A DNA stretch of 7,326 nt from Ignavibacteriaceae bacterium (GCA_019912505.1 JAIOIM010000118.1:1-7326); one strand, 5' to 3'. Positions 1-5,889 are shown, counted from the first letter of the stretch. The notes: generated by a model not told the origin, from the letters alone. Program-made: numbers and translations.

Positions 1-30
1 GATAGGAGGTTGCAATTTGTTGCGGGATTA

Positions 31-47
31 GTTACACTATGTGTAAC
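31..47. promoter_or_regulatory. Candidate operator: perfect 17-bp inverted repeat before the Rrf2 gene
   Basis: The sequence GTTACAC-TAT-GTGTAAC is a perfect inverted repeat with 7-bp arms and a 3-bp centre. It lies 18 bp upstream of the preferred start of the Rrf2-family regulator (ATG at 66). A weak Bacteroidota-style promoter can be read across it: TTTG at 16-19, 18 bp, then TATGTGTA at 38-45, which only partly matches TAnnTTTG. A bound dimer would then cover the -7 element. Rrf2 proteins bind dyad operators as dimers and often autoregulate, so this is the likely self-operator. The palindrome is seen directly; the binding is inferred. Confidence 0.5.
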
Positions 48-65
48 AGATTTGAAAAATTATTT

Positions 66-491
66 ATGTCAGCATCAAAAAAACTTTCTACGGCGGTAAA
101 GGCATTGTACTTTTTGGCGGAAACAGACCCGGAACCGCAAAACAGTATTACAATTGCAAACGGAATCGGCTCGAACGCATCCAAGTTACGCCAAATACTT
201 TCTATGCTCGTAAAAAATAACATCATAAAAAGTACGTACGGAACAAACGGGGGATTTTTAATTGCAAAAAATATAAATGAAATTCATCTGCAGGAAGTTT
301 ATTGCGCTGTTGAAGATAGAAAAGCATTTTATCTTGATGTTAGCGAAGTAAACGGGACGGGAATGGAAGATGCAAAAAAAATGAACGGATTATTCCTTAA
401 TCTTTTTTCAGATATCCAAGTAGAGATTGAAAACAAAATGCGTAAAATTTATTTAAACAACATAATAGAACAAATCAAACTTACTAACTAA
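66..491 (+). CDS. Rrf2-family winged helix-turn-helix transcriptional regulator
   Basis: This encodes a 141-residue DNA-binding regulator, the normal length for the Rrf2 family. The N-terminus (SKKLSTAVKALYFLAE) matches the typical Rrf2 opening of a helix with conserved Ala and Leu. A helix-turn-helix follows at about residues 28-52 (ITIANGIGSNASKLRQIL), then the wing with the family's GxxGG pattern (TYGTNGGFLIA, about 57-67) and the VYCAVE segment before the dimerisation helix. There is one cysteine (C80), so the three-cysteine Fe-S ligand set of IscR and NsrR is absent; this looks like the cluster-free YwnA-type branch. I chose ATG 66 over the in-frame ATG 39 because 66 gives the family N-terminus and because 39 lies inside the 31-47 palindrome. 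Neither start has a good ribosome binding site; GGAGG at 5-9 is too far from 39. The gene ends 10 bp before the dehydrogenase gene, so it probably regulates that operon. The ligand is unknown. Confidence 0.88.
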   Translation: MSASKKLSTAVKALYFLAETDPEPQNSITIANGIGSNASKLRQILSMLVKNNIIKSTYGTNGGFLIAKNINEIHLQEVYCAVEDRKAFYLDVSEVNGTGMEDAKKMNGLFLNLFSDIQVEIENKMRKIYLNNIIEQIKLTN

Positions 492-495
492 AGGA
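490..495 (+). promoter_or_regulatory. Ribosome binding site of the ALDH7-type dehydrogenase gene
   Basis: AAAGGA lies 6 bp before the ATG at 502. Its first two bases are also the last two of the upstream TAA stop codon (489-491). This tight arrangement fixes the dehydrogenase start and suggests that the two genes share one mRNA, possibly with translational coupling. Confidence 0.7.
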
Positions 496-501
496 ATCAG
501 T

Positions 502-2034
502 ATGGAATTTTTAAAGCAGTTAGGCATAAAAGAAAAAAACTTCGGGTGTTCAACCGGACAGAATTGGTTAGAAACAACAACTGAAGGCGAACTAAAAATT
601 TATTCCCCAACAAACGGCAAATATATTGGCAGCGTTTATCAATGCTCCGAAGCCGATTATGAAAAAGTATTGGATACGGCAATAGAAGCTTTTAAATACT
701 GGAGAATGGTTCCCGCGCCAAACCGTGGTGAAGTTGTTCGTCAGATTGGATTAAAACTTCGCGAGTACAAACGCCCTCTTGGAACTCTCGTTTCTTACGA
801 AATGGGTAAATCGCTACAAGAAGGAATGGGAGAAGTTCAGGAAATGATTGATATTTGCGATTTCGCAGTTGGACAATCGCGCCAATTATACGGGCACATG
901 ATGGTTAGCGAAAGACCTATGCACAGAATGTACGATCAATATCATCCGCTCGGCGTGGTGGCAACAATTTCGGCATTTAATTTCCCGGTTGCGGTTTGGT
1001 CGTGGAATGCAATGCTCGCTGCAATTTGCGGCGATACGAATTTATGGAAACCGTCATCCAAAGTTCCGCTTTCGGCAATTGCAACGCAAAACATTATTGC
1101 AGAGGTTGTTAAAGAAAATAATTTACCGGAAGGTTTGTTTACACTTGTAATAGGCAGAGGAGCAACTATCGGCGAAAAAATATTAAATGATAAAAGAATT
1201 CCGCTTATATCTGTAACAGGTTCTACAAGAGTTGGGCGGCATGCCGGTGAAGTTGTGCAGCGCAGGTTCGGTCGCACAATTTTGGAACTCGGCGGAAATA
1301 ACGCAATAATAATGACTCCGGAAGCCGATCTTAAAATGGCAATGCCGGCAGTGGTTTTTGGCGCCGTTGGTACAGCAGGGCAACGCTGCACAAGCACACG
1401 CCGCTTAATTGTTCATGATTCAATTTATGCTAAAGTAAAAGAATCTCTATTAAAAGCTTATGGCGGTTTAAAAATTGGCGATCCGCTTGATGAAAATAAT
1501 CACGTTGGTCCGCTGATAGACAAAAACGCGGTTGGTGATTTTACAAAAGCTCTTGAGCGCCTTAAGGTTGAAGGAGGCACGGTTATTTACGGTGGTGAAG
1601 TTTTATCAGGCGAAGGCTACGAGTCGGGTTGTTATGTACGCCCCGCAATTGCAGAAGCCGATAATAAATACGAGATAGTTCAGGAAGAAACATTCGCGCC
1701 TATTTTATATTTACTAAAATATTCGGGTAATGTATCTAACGCTATTGCCATTCAAAACGGTGTTGAGCAGGGATTATCATCCTCAATATTTACAAACAAT
1801 ATGCGCGAAGTTGAAGAGTACTTATCGGCTGTTGGTTCCGATTGCGGAATCGCAAATGTGAATATTGGCACCTCGGGAGCCGAAATAGGCGGTGCATTCG
1901 GCGGTGAAAAAGAAACCGGTGGGGGACGTGAATCTGGTTCCGAATCGTGGAAACTTTATATGCGCTTGCAGACTAACACAATAAATTGGGGGACGCAATT
2001 ACCGCTTGCTCAGGGTATTAAGTTCGATATTTAG
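502..2034 (+). CDS. amaB: L-aminoadipate-semialdehyde / piperideine-6-carboxylate dehydrogenase (ALDH7, antiquitin type)
   Basis: This is a 510-residue NAD(P)-dependent aldehyde dehydrogenase of full family length. By family it oxidises alpha-aminoadipate semialdehyde, in equilibrium with piperideine-6-carboxylate, to alpha-aminoadipate in lysine breakdown. The classic machinery is visible: oxyanion Asn160 in SAFNFPVAV, cofactor-binding Lys183 (LWKPS), Rossmann GSTRVG at 240-245, general base Glu262 in LELGGNNAII, nucleophile Cys296 in GTAGQRC, and Glu396 in EETFAP. The C-terminus is diagnostic of ALDH7: NVNIGTSGAEIGGAFGGEK, then TGGGRESGS and PLAQGIKF, as in human antiquitin. The probable aminoadipate-gripping residues also appear kept: a Glu in GEVQEMIDICDFAVG (about 114) and Arg295 just before the catalytic Cys. 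It is cytosolic, with no signal peptide. It is co-transcribed with the Rrf2 regulator. The enzyme that makes the semialdehyde (lysine aminotransferase, lysine dehydrogenase or a saccharopine route) is not in this window. Confidence 0.93.
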   Translation: MEFLKQLGIKEKNFGCSTGQNWLETTTEGELKIYSPTNGKYIGSVYQCSEADYEKVLDTAIEAFKYWRMVPAPNRGEVVRQIGLKLREYKRPLGTLVSYEMGKSLQEGMGEVQEMIDICDFAVGQSRQLYGHMMVSERPMHRMYDQYHPLGVVATISAFNFPVAVWSWNAMLAAICGDTNLWKPSSKVPLSAIATQNIIAEVVKENNLPEGLFTLVIGRGATIGEKILNDKRIPLISVTGSTRVGRHAGEVVQRRFGRTILELGGNNAIIMTPEADLKMAMPAVVFGAVGTAGQRCTSTRRLIVHDSIYAKVKESLLKAYGGLKIGDPLDENNHVGPLIDKNAVGDFTKALERLKVEGGTVIYGGEVLSGEGYESGCYVRPAIAEADNKYEIVQEETFAPILYLLKYSGNVSNAIAIQNGVEQGLSSSIFTNNMREVEEYLSAVGSDCGIANVNIGTSGAEIGGAFGGEKETGGGRESGSESWKLYMRLQTNTINWGTQLPLAQGIKFDI

Positions 2035-2058
2035 TGCAAGCTAATTTGTTGATACAAA

Positions 2059-2091
2059 AAAAAAGGATGTCGTTTACAGACATCCTTTTTT
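2059..2091. terminator. Bidirectional Rho-independent terminator between convergent genes
   Basis: The core stem GGATGTC (2065-2071) pairs with GACATCC (2079-2085) around a 7-base loop. It is extended by A's at 2059-2064 pairing with T's at 2086-2091. A nine-A run (2056-2064) on the left and a six-T run on the right give a U-tract whichever strand is read. It lies 24 bp after the dehydrogenase stop and 68 bp beyond the stop of the minus-strand protease, so it can serve both. Confidence 0.9.
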
Positions 2092-2109
2092 GTTTTAAAT
2101 AAGTAATGA

Positions 2110-2141
2110 GTTGCTACAAATAATCAACTCTAACGGAGTTG
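2110..2141 (+). repeat. Dispersed hairpin repeat, family A, copy 1
   Basis: A conserved lead GTTGCTACAAATA is followed by the hairpin CAACTC-N5-GAGTTG (2125-2130 with 2136-2141). The reverse complement of 5941-5972 matches at 27 of 32 positions by eye. It lies in the 125-bp gap between the convergent dehydrogenase and protease genes, just beyond the terminator. The outermost stem pair is C-G here and U-A in the other copy. Confidence 0.7.
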
Positions 2142-2159
2142 GGAAAATGTATTCAAATA

Positions 2160-4232
2160 TTATCCTATCGAAAGATGAATAACATCTGCAAGAATATGCC
2201 CGGCTTCGTTAAGTATAAAATCAGACTTATCATCTGCTGGCGGTATTTTTTCTCCTTTGTCCAATAACTTCAAACCTTTTTCTTTTCTCCGCTCATTTTC
2301 ACGCTGAAACTTTTCTTCTTCAAGTTGGTCTTTTTCTTTTTTTCTAACATCTTCATTAAGTGATATAGTTTTTTTATCACGCTGATTGCGGTACTCTTTT
2401 ATATCTTCAAGCAAAAAATCATACTCGGGATTTATTTTCATCCGCTCGTTATGATTATTAATAAGAATGCTCAATATCGCTTTTACTTTTCCGGCAGGAG
2501 TATATTCTGCGGGCTGAATTTGATCCCACGGGAGAGCGCTTGGTTGAGAGCTTTCCCCGAACTCCTTTGCGTCAAATGCGCTTGGAAACTCGATATCCGG
2601 CACCACCCCTTTATGCTGCGTACTGCCGCCGGTAATTCTATAATATTTTGCAATCGTCAGTTTTACCTGTCCCATCTTAACATCACTGCGGCGCATAAGT
2701 CTGTTGAGGTCAATAAGATTTTGAACAGTTCCTTTTCCATATGTTTGTTCGCCTATAATAACGCCGCGTTCATAATCCTGAATTGCGCCTGAAAATATTT
2801 CGGATGCAGAGGCGCTGAACCTGTTAACAAGCACGGCAAGCGGACCGCTGTAAACCTCAAGCGGGTCGGGGTCATCTGCAACCTCAACCGAGCCATCGGA
2901 ATTTTTTACTTGAACAACCGGACCATCTTTTATAAACAAACCTGTCAAATCAATCGCTTCGGTTAACGAGCCGCCCCCGTTGTTTCGTAAGTCAATAATT
3001 ACACCTTCAACTTTTTCGTCCTGTAATTCCTTAAGAAGTTTTCGTACATCACCGGTTGTTGTTTTGTAATCTTTTAATCCTTTTTGCTGCCCTTCATAAT
3101 CGAAGTAGAATGCCGGTATTGAAATTACGCCAAGTTTATAATTTACATTTTCGTCTTCGATGTTTATAATTTCTTTTTTGGCAGATTGTTCTTCAAGTTT
3201 TATACGGTCGCGAACAATTTTTATTTCATTCGGTGTTGCGTTCACACCATCCGCAGCAGGAAGTATCTGCAAACGTACAAGCGTTCCTTTTGCACCGCGT
3301 ATCAAACTTACAACATCGTTAATTTTTTTACCTATTACGTCAACCATTTCACCCTCTTCACCCTGGGCAACACCGATTATTTTGTCATCACGTTTTAACT
3401 CTCCTGCTTTAAATGCAGGTCCGCCGACTATTATTTCTACAACTTTTGTATATTCATCTTCGGCTTGAAGTTGAGCCCCGATACCTTCGAGCGAGCGGGT
3501 CATATCAATTTTAAAATTATCGGATGTAATAGGGGATAGGTAGTTGCTGTGCGGATCAATCGATTCGGTATATGAATTCATGATAAGCTGAAAAACATCT
3601 TCGCTGTTATATTGAAAAATAGTCCGTTCAAAATTATCATATCGCTTCACAAGGTTGGAAGATATTTTTTCCCATGTTTCGCCGTTCAGCTTACGCGCAA
3701 GGGCATCGTTCTTTATCCGCTTGCGCCAAATTTCGTTTAACTCGTTTTCATCTTTAGCCCATGTAGTTTTTTCCCGGTCAACTTCCATTGATTCATTTAA
3801 TGTATAGTCAAATTCTTTTGTCAATAAACTGTCTATATATATTACTCTTTCATGAAACCGCTCGCGGAACAAATTAAAAATTTCATACGCCGGGTCAAGA
3901 TTGCCTGACTTAATATCATCATCTAAACTGTAACGGTATTCTTCTAATTCTTTTATGTCGGATGCGGTAAAATAACTTTTAGTTCCATCGAGCGTTTTCA
4001 AATATCTGTCGAAAATAACACTCGATAGTGAATCATCTAATTTAAATTTATTGTAATGGTACCGTGCTAAAATTGTATTTATTAACTGATCTTCTTGAGC
4101 GTGATAGGGGAGAGGTTCGAGGGTTTCTACCGAATCGGGTAAAACTCCGGCTCGTGCAACACGACCGGATGAAGTTGCCAGAAAGAAACTGACTGCCGCA
4201 AGCAGGAGAAGTACGGGGACAAATTTTTTCAT
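2160..4232 (-). CDS. prc: Prc/Tsp-type carboxy-terminal processing peptidase (family S41)
   Basis: This is a 690-residue periplasmic tail-specific protease, close in length to E. coli Prc (682). It cuts proteins near their C-termini; Prc relatives process lipoproteins and murein hydrolases. A signal peptide (MKK, a hydrophobic stretch to about residue 20, possible cleavage after ARA at 28) is followed by the Prc N-terminal helical domain (about 40-235), a PDZ domain from SLEGIGAQL (247-255) to about 340, the S41 core (about 365-550), and the C-terminal DUF3340-like domain. The Ser/Lys dyad is intact: Ser475 in RFSASASEIF and Lys500 in YGKGTVQ, 25 residues apart as in characterised S41 enzymes, plus Gln504, matching E. 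coli K477/Q481. Residues 612-655 are very rich in Lys and Glu and probably form a charged coiled coil. The start is supported by AGGAA 5 bp upstream (plus-strand positions 4238-4242). It converges with the dehydrogenase gene and diverges from the dipeptidase gene. Confidence 0.94.
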   Translation of the reverse strand: MKKFVPVLLLLAAVSFFLATSSGRVARAGVLPDSVETLEPLPYHAQEDQLINTILARYHYNKFKLDDSLSSVIFDRYLKTLDGTKSYFTASDIKELEEYRYSLDDDIKSGNLDPAYEIFNLFRERFHERVIYIDSLLTKEFDYTLNESMEVDREKTTWAKDENELNEIWRKRIKNDALARKLNGETWEKISSNLVKRYDNFERTIFQYNSEDVFQLIMNSYTESIDPHSNYLSPITSDNFKIDMTRSLEGIGAQLQAEDEYTKVVEIIVGGPAFKAGELKRDDKIIGVAQGEEGEMVDVIGKKINDVVSLIRGAKGTLVRLQILPAADGVNATPNEIKIVRDRIKLEEQSAKKEIINIEDENVNYKLGVISIPAFYFDYEGQQKGLKDYKTTTGDVRKLLKELQDEKVEGVIIDLRNNGGGSLTEAIDLTGLFIKDGPVVQVKNSDGSVEVADDPDPLEVYSGPLAVLVNRFSASASEIFSGAIQDYERGVIIGEQTYGKGTVQNLIDLNRLMRRSDVKMGQVKLTIAKYYRITGGSTQHKGVVPDIEFPSAFDAKEFGESSQPSALPWDQIQPAEYTPAGKVKAILSILINNHNERMKINPEYDFLLEDIKEYRNQRDKKTISLNEDVRKKEKDQLEEEKFQRENERRKEKGLKLLDKGEKIPPADDKSDFILNEAGHILADVIHLSIG

Positions 4233-4280
4233 CTAAATTCCTAAATTCTCAATGGGTTAATAAACTAATTTTGATGCTAA

Positions 4281-4309
4281 ATTATCGTAAATAGGTTACA
4301 TAAGTTCAA
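4281..4309 (-). promoter_or_regulatory. Candidate sigma-70-like promoter for the prc-type gene
   Basis: Read on the minus strand, TTGAAC (4309-4304) and GATAAT (4286-4281) are separated by exactly 17 bp, a good match to -35/-10 spacing and consensus. This would give a leader of about 40 bases before the ATG at 4232. A competing Bacteroidota-style -7 element, TATATTTG, lies at 4323-4316. The -35 box sits inside a small dyad, GTTCA-ATG-TGAAC (4304-4316). AT-rich DNA yields chance matches, so this is tentative. Confidence 0.35.
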
Positions 4310-4315
4310 TGTGAA

Positions 4316-4323
4316 CAAATATA
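4316..4323 (-). promoter_or_regulatory. Candidate Bacteroidota-type -7 element (TAnnTTTG) for the prc-type gene
   Basis: The minus strand reads TATATTTG, an exact match to the TAnnTTTG consensus known from Bacteroidota housekeeping promoters. No clear TTTG -33 element is found about 20 bp further upstream, so this is an alternative to the nearby sigma-70-like pair rather than a firm call. It implies a leader of roughly 75 bases. Confidence 0.3.
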
Positions 4324-4416
4324 TAATATTTACAAGTATAATAAAACGGTTAAAAATAGACATTTATATTAATGGCTCATCTTACATACTAATGTTATTG
4401 CAGCCGGTAGGCTTTG

Positions 4417-4573
4417 TGATGTTATAGAATTTGCTTCACAAAGTAACACGAAGTTAACTCTAAGTTTCACAAAGAAAGATTTCTGGGTAGGGTATGTCAC
4501 TAAGTAAAGTTGACCGCTTACTTATCGGCTTAAAGAAAAACCGTTACGCCGTGGCGCACAGGTGAAACGGTTT
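4417..4573 (+). repeat. Long direct repeat flanking the dipeptidase gene, copy 1
   Basis: This nearly matches 5422-5571 in the same orientation. Over 4417-4556 I see only one single-base gap (after TTATAG) and one substitution (GTATGTCAC against GTATTTCAC). Then copy 1 carries CACAGGTGA where copy 2 has a single T, before both resume with AACGGTTT. The unit holds four degenerate ~10-bp tandem words (4434-4474), a hairpin TAAGTAA-N10-TTACTTA (4501-4507 with 4518-4524), and a terminal AAACCGTT...AACGGTTT inverted repeat. The stretch has no long open frame and shows no sign of coding. It lies in the 508-bp gap between the divergent protease and dipeptidase genes. Confidence 0.92.
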
Positions 4574-4596
4574 CAAAAACAGTGACTTTGGCACCG

Positions 4597-4624
4597 TTAA
4601 CCCACGGATTAATCCGTGGGTTAA
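4597..4624. repeat. Perfect 28-bp palindrome
   Basis: The arm TTAACCCACGGATT (4597-4610) is followed immediately by its exact reverse complement (4611-4624), with no spacer. As RNA or single-stranded DNA it would form a strong hairpin with a tight AU loop. No T-run follows on either strand, so a simple terminator is unlikely. It sits 116 bp upstream of the dipeptidase start, within the repeat-rich gap. It could be a REP-like repeat or a dimer-binding site. Confidence 0.85.
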
Positions 4625-4645
4625 TAAGACACAATTAAGAGTTAT

Positions 4646-4683
4646 AAACCGTTTCTCAGTTGGAGTTCTTCTGATAACGGTTT
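4646..4683. repeat. AAACCGTT/AACGGTTT inverted repeat, stand-alone copy
   Basis: AAACCGTT (4646-4653) and AACGGTTT (4676-4683) are perfect 8-bp arms around 22 bases of unrelated sequence. The same pair of arms closes both long direct repeats (4538-4573 and 5544-5571), each time around different inner DNA. This copy ends 57 bp before the dipeptidase start, so it may overlap that gene's promoter region. Confidence 0.7.
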
Positions 4684-4724
4684 CTGTTTAGAAATTATTG
4701 TTTAAATTAAAGCAACAAAAAGTT

Positions 4725-4731
4725 AAAAGGA
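4725..4731 (+). promoter_or_regulatory. Ribosome binding site of the VanX-like dipeptidase gene
   Basis: AAAAGGA lies 9 bp before the ATG at 4741. It supports that start, which also gives a clean signal peptide. Confidence 0.6.
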
Positions 4732-4740
4732 TTTTGTAAG

Positions 4741-5424
4741 ATGAAAAAACTGCTGTTTATTTTTCTGGTTTTATTTGTAGCCGCGCATGCGCAAGAAATT
4801 TCTAAAAACAAGTATGGTCTAAAGGTTGTTGAAAATATTGAACTTTATAAACAACTTACTGCAGACGACAGCAGTAAAGTGCTTGTAGATATAGAAGATT
4901 TTATCCCCGGTATTAGATTAGATATTCGTTATGCAACCGATAATAATTTTACAGGGAAAAAAGTTTATACACTTCCAAAAGCATTCGTCCGGCTTCCGGT
5001 GGCGGCTGCATTAAAAGAAATACAAAATGAACTAAAGCAACAGGGTTTAGAACTTAAAATATTTGACGCCTACCGACCATACGATGCCACAGTATTGTTT
5101 TACAATATTTACCACGATACAAATTTTGTTGCTTCGGTTTGGACGGGCTCGCGGCATAACCGAGGCTGTGCTGTTGATTTAACAATTATAAACAGCGCCT
5201 CCGGTGAAGAATTAAATATGCCTACACCTTATGATGACTTTACCGAGAAAGCAAATCCGGCTTATGCCGATCTGCCCGAGAATGTATTGCAAAACAGAGC
5301 CCTCTTAATAAACACAATGGAAAAGCACGGCTTCAAAGTTATAAACTCCGAGTGGTGGCATTTTGATTACAACGGCTGGAAAGATTACGAGTTGATGAAT
5401 ATTGGTTTTGAGGAACTTTTTTGA
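4741..5424 (+). CDS. vanX: Secreted D-alanyl-D-alanine dipeptidase (VanX/DdpX type, peptidase M15D)
   Basis: This is a 227-residue zinc dipeptidase that by family hydrolyses D-Ala-D-Ala. The active site is complete: zinc ligands His139 and Asp146 in SRHNRGCAVDLT, the catalytic base Glu204 and zinc ligand His207 in EWWHFDY, and the transition-state Arg112 in DAYRP. The H-x6-D and E-x2-H spacings equal those of enterococcal VanX (H116/D123, E181/H184, R71). Further family signatures are RYATDNNFTGK and the QNR segment. Unlike resistance-type VanX, it starts with a signal peptide (MKKLLFIFLVLFVAAHA, probable cut before Gln18), so it should act outside the cytoplasm on peptidoglycan-derived dipeptide, more like a recycling or nutritional enzyme. 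No vanH, vanA or two-component genes are nearby, so resistance is not implied. Almost identical ~150-bp repeats bracket it, and its TGA stop is the first three bases of the downstream copy. Confidence 0.92.
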   Translation: MKKLLFIFLVLFVAAHAQEISKNKYGLKVVENIELYKQLTADDSSKVLVDIEDFIPGIRLDIRYATDNNFTGKKVYTLPKAFVRLPVAAALKEIQNELKQQGLELKIFDAYRPYDATVLFYNIYHDTNFVASVWTGSRHNRGCAVDLTIINSASGEELNMPTPYDDFTEKANPAYADLPENVLQNRALLINTMEKHGFKVINSEWWHFDYNGWKDYELMNIGFEELF

Positions 5425-5571
5425 TGTTATAGGAATTTGCTTCACAAAGTAACACGAAGTTAACTCTAAGTTTCACAAAGAAAGATTTCTGGGTAGGGTA
5501 TTTCACTAAGTAAAGTTGACCGCTTACTTATCGGCTTAAAGAAAAACCGTTACGCCGTGGCGTAACGGTTT
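5422..5571 (+). repeat. Long direct repeat flanking the dipeptidase gene, copy 2
   Basis: This is the second copy of the 4417-4573 repeat, about 1,005 bp downstream in the same direction. It starts on the TGA stop of the dipeptidase gene. It has the same internal parts: decamer-like words at 5440-5480, hairpin TAAGTAA-N10-TTACTTA (5507-5513 with 5524-5530), and a terminal dyad. In this copy the terminal dyad is a perfect 13-bp stem, AAACCGTTACGCC with GGCGTAACGGTTT, separated by GT. Confidence 0.92.
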
Positions 5572-5582
5572 ACAACCTTTTT
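5544..5582 (+). terminator. Possible terminator of the dipeptidase gene, inside repeat copy 2
   Basis: The 13-bp stem at 5544-5556 with 5559-5571 is followed, after six bases, by TTTTT at 5578-5582. A hairpin and T-run about 120 bp past the stop could end the dipeptidase transcript. The gap before the T-run is long, and copy 1 of the repeat stands upstream of the gene without such a T-run, so termination may be incidental. Confidence 0.35.
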
Positions 5583-5624
5583 AGACCAGACTCATAAATA
5601 AAATTATTCAGATTGTTTCAGCAG

Positions 5625-5778
5625 AACTCACCCTGCCCTCTCTTAAAAAGAGAGGGTAAAAGCTCAGCATTACAAGTTTGCTTTTGTTTCCTTTATCTTG
5701 CCAGAAATTTAGAGTTTATTGATTCCCCGCATAACGGCACCCCCTCGCTTTTTAAGAGAGGGGGACGGGGGGTGAGTT
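5625..5778. repeat. 154-bp inverted-repeat element with nested hairpins (MITE/REP-pair-like)
   Basis: The ends are AACTCACCC (5625-5633) and its exact reverse complement GGGTGAGTT (5770-5778). Just inside each end is a hairpin of the same family: CCCTCTCTT-AAA-AAGAGAGGG (5636-5656, perfect 9-bp arms) and CCCCCTCGCTT-TTT-AAGAGAGGGGG (5740-5764, one mismatch). The element is therefore two head-to-head copies of one unit around about 80 bp of plain DNA. An open frame crosses it (5613-5816), but its peptide simply translates the repeat and resembles no protein. From memory, similar C/T-rich hairpins are scattered through many environmental bacterial genomes. Confidence 0.75.
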
Positions 5779-5807
5779 TGCGTGACGCTTTCTGTTTGGC
5801 ATTACCT

Positions 5808-5889
5808 TTCGCTTGAGCGAACGGGTAAAAGCACACACCTAAACTTTGGCTTTAGCCACATTGCGGGTTACTAATGCGGCTGAAGCCGC
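5808..5889. repeat. Run of three short palindromes
   Basis: Three small perfect inverted repeats follow one another: TTCGCT-TG-AGCGAA (5808-5821), TGGCT-TT-AGCCA (5847-5858) and GCGGCT-GA-AGCCGC (5876-5889). Each has 5-6-bp arms and a 2-base centre. The first is related, in inverted orientation, to 6118-6133. The even design and close packing look like REP/BIME-type repeats rather than operators for a gene, as no gene lies within 380 bp on either side. Confidence 0.6.

Noticed and set aside
39..65. Upstream in-frame ATG at 39 as the start of the Rrf2 gene
   Set aside because: It lies inside the perfect 31-47 palindrome, has no ribosome binding site at a usable distance, and adds nine residues that do not match the usual Rrf2 N-terminus.
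942..1397. Long minus-strand frames within the dehydrogenase gene
   Set aside because: They are antisense shadows of a clearly coding ALDH7 gene whose catalytic motifs lie in the plus frame.
2451..3468. Plus-strand frames within the protease gene
   Set aside because: They are antisense to a well-supported S41 protease, with no own motifs or start signals.
4741..5424. Vancomycin resistance locus
   Set aside because: Only a VanX-type enzyme is present; it has a signal peptide, and there are no vanH, vanA/B ligase or VanRS genes in the window.
4417..5571. Insertion sequence or composite transposon around the dipeptidase gene
   Set aside because: The flanking repeats encode no transposase and are too short for an IS; no target-site duplication could be recognised. 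They are kept as repeats of unknown origin.
5613..5816. 67-codon open frame as a small gene
   Set aside because: The peptide is a translation of the inverted-repeat element (SPCPLLKREG and SLFKRGGRGVS come from its two arms). It has no start signals and no protein-like pattern.
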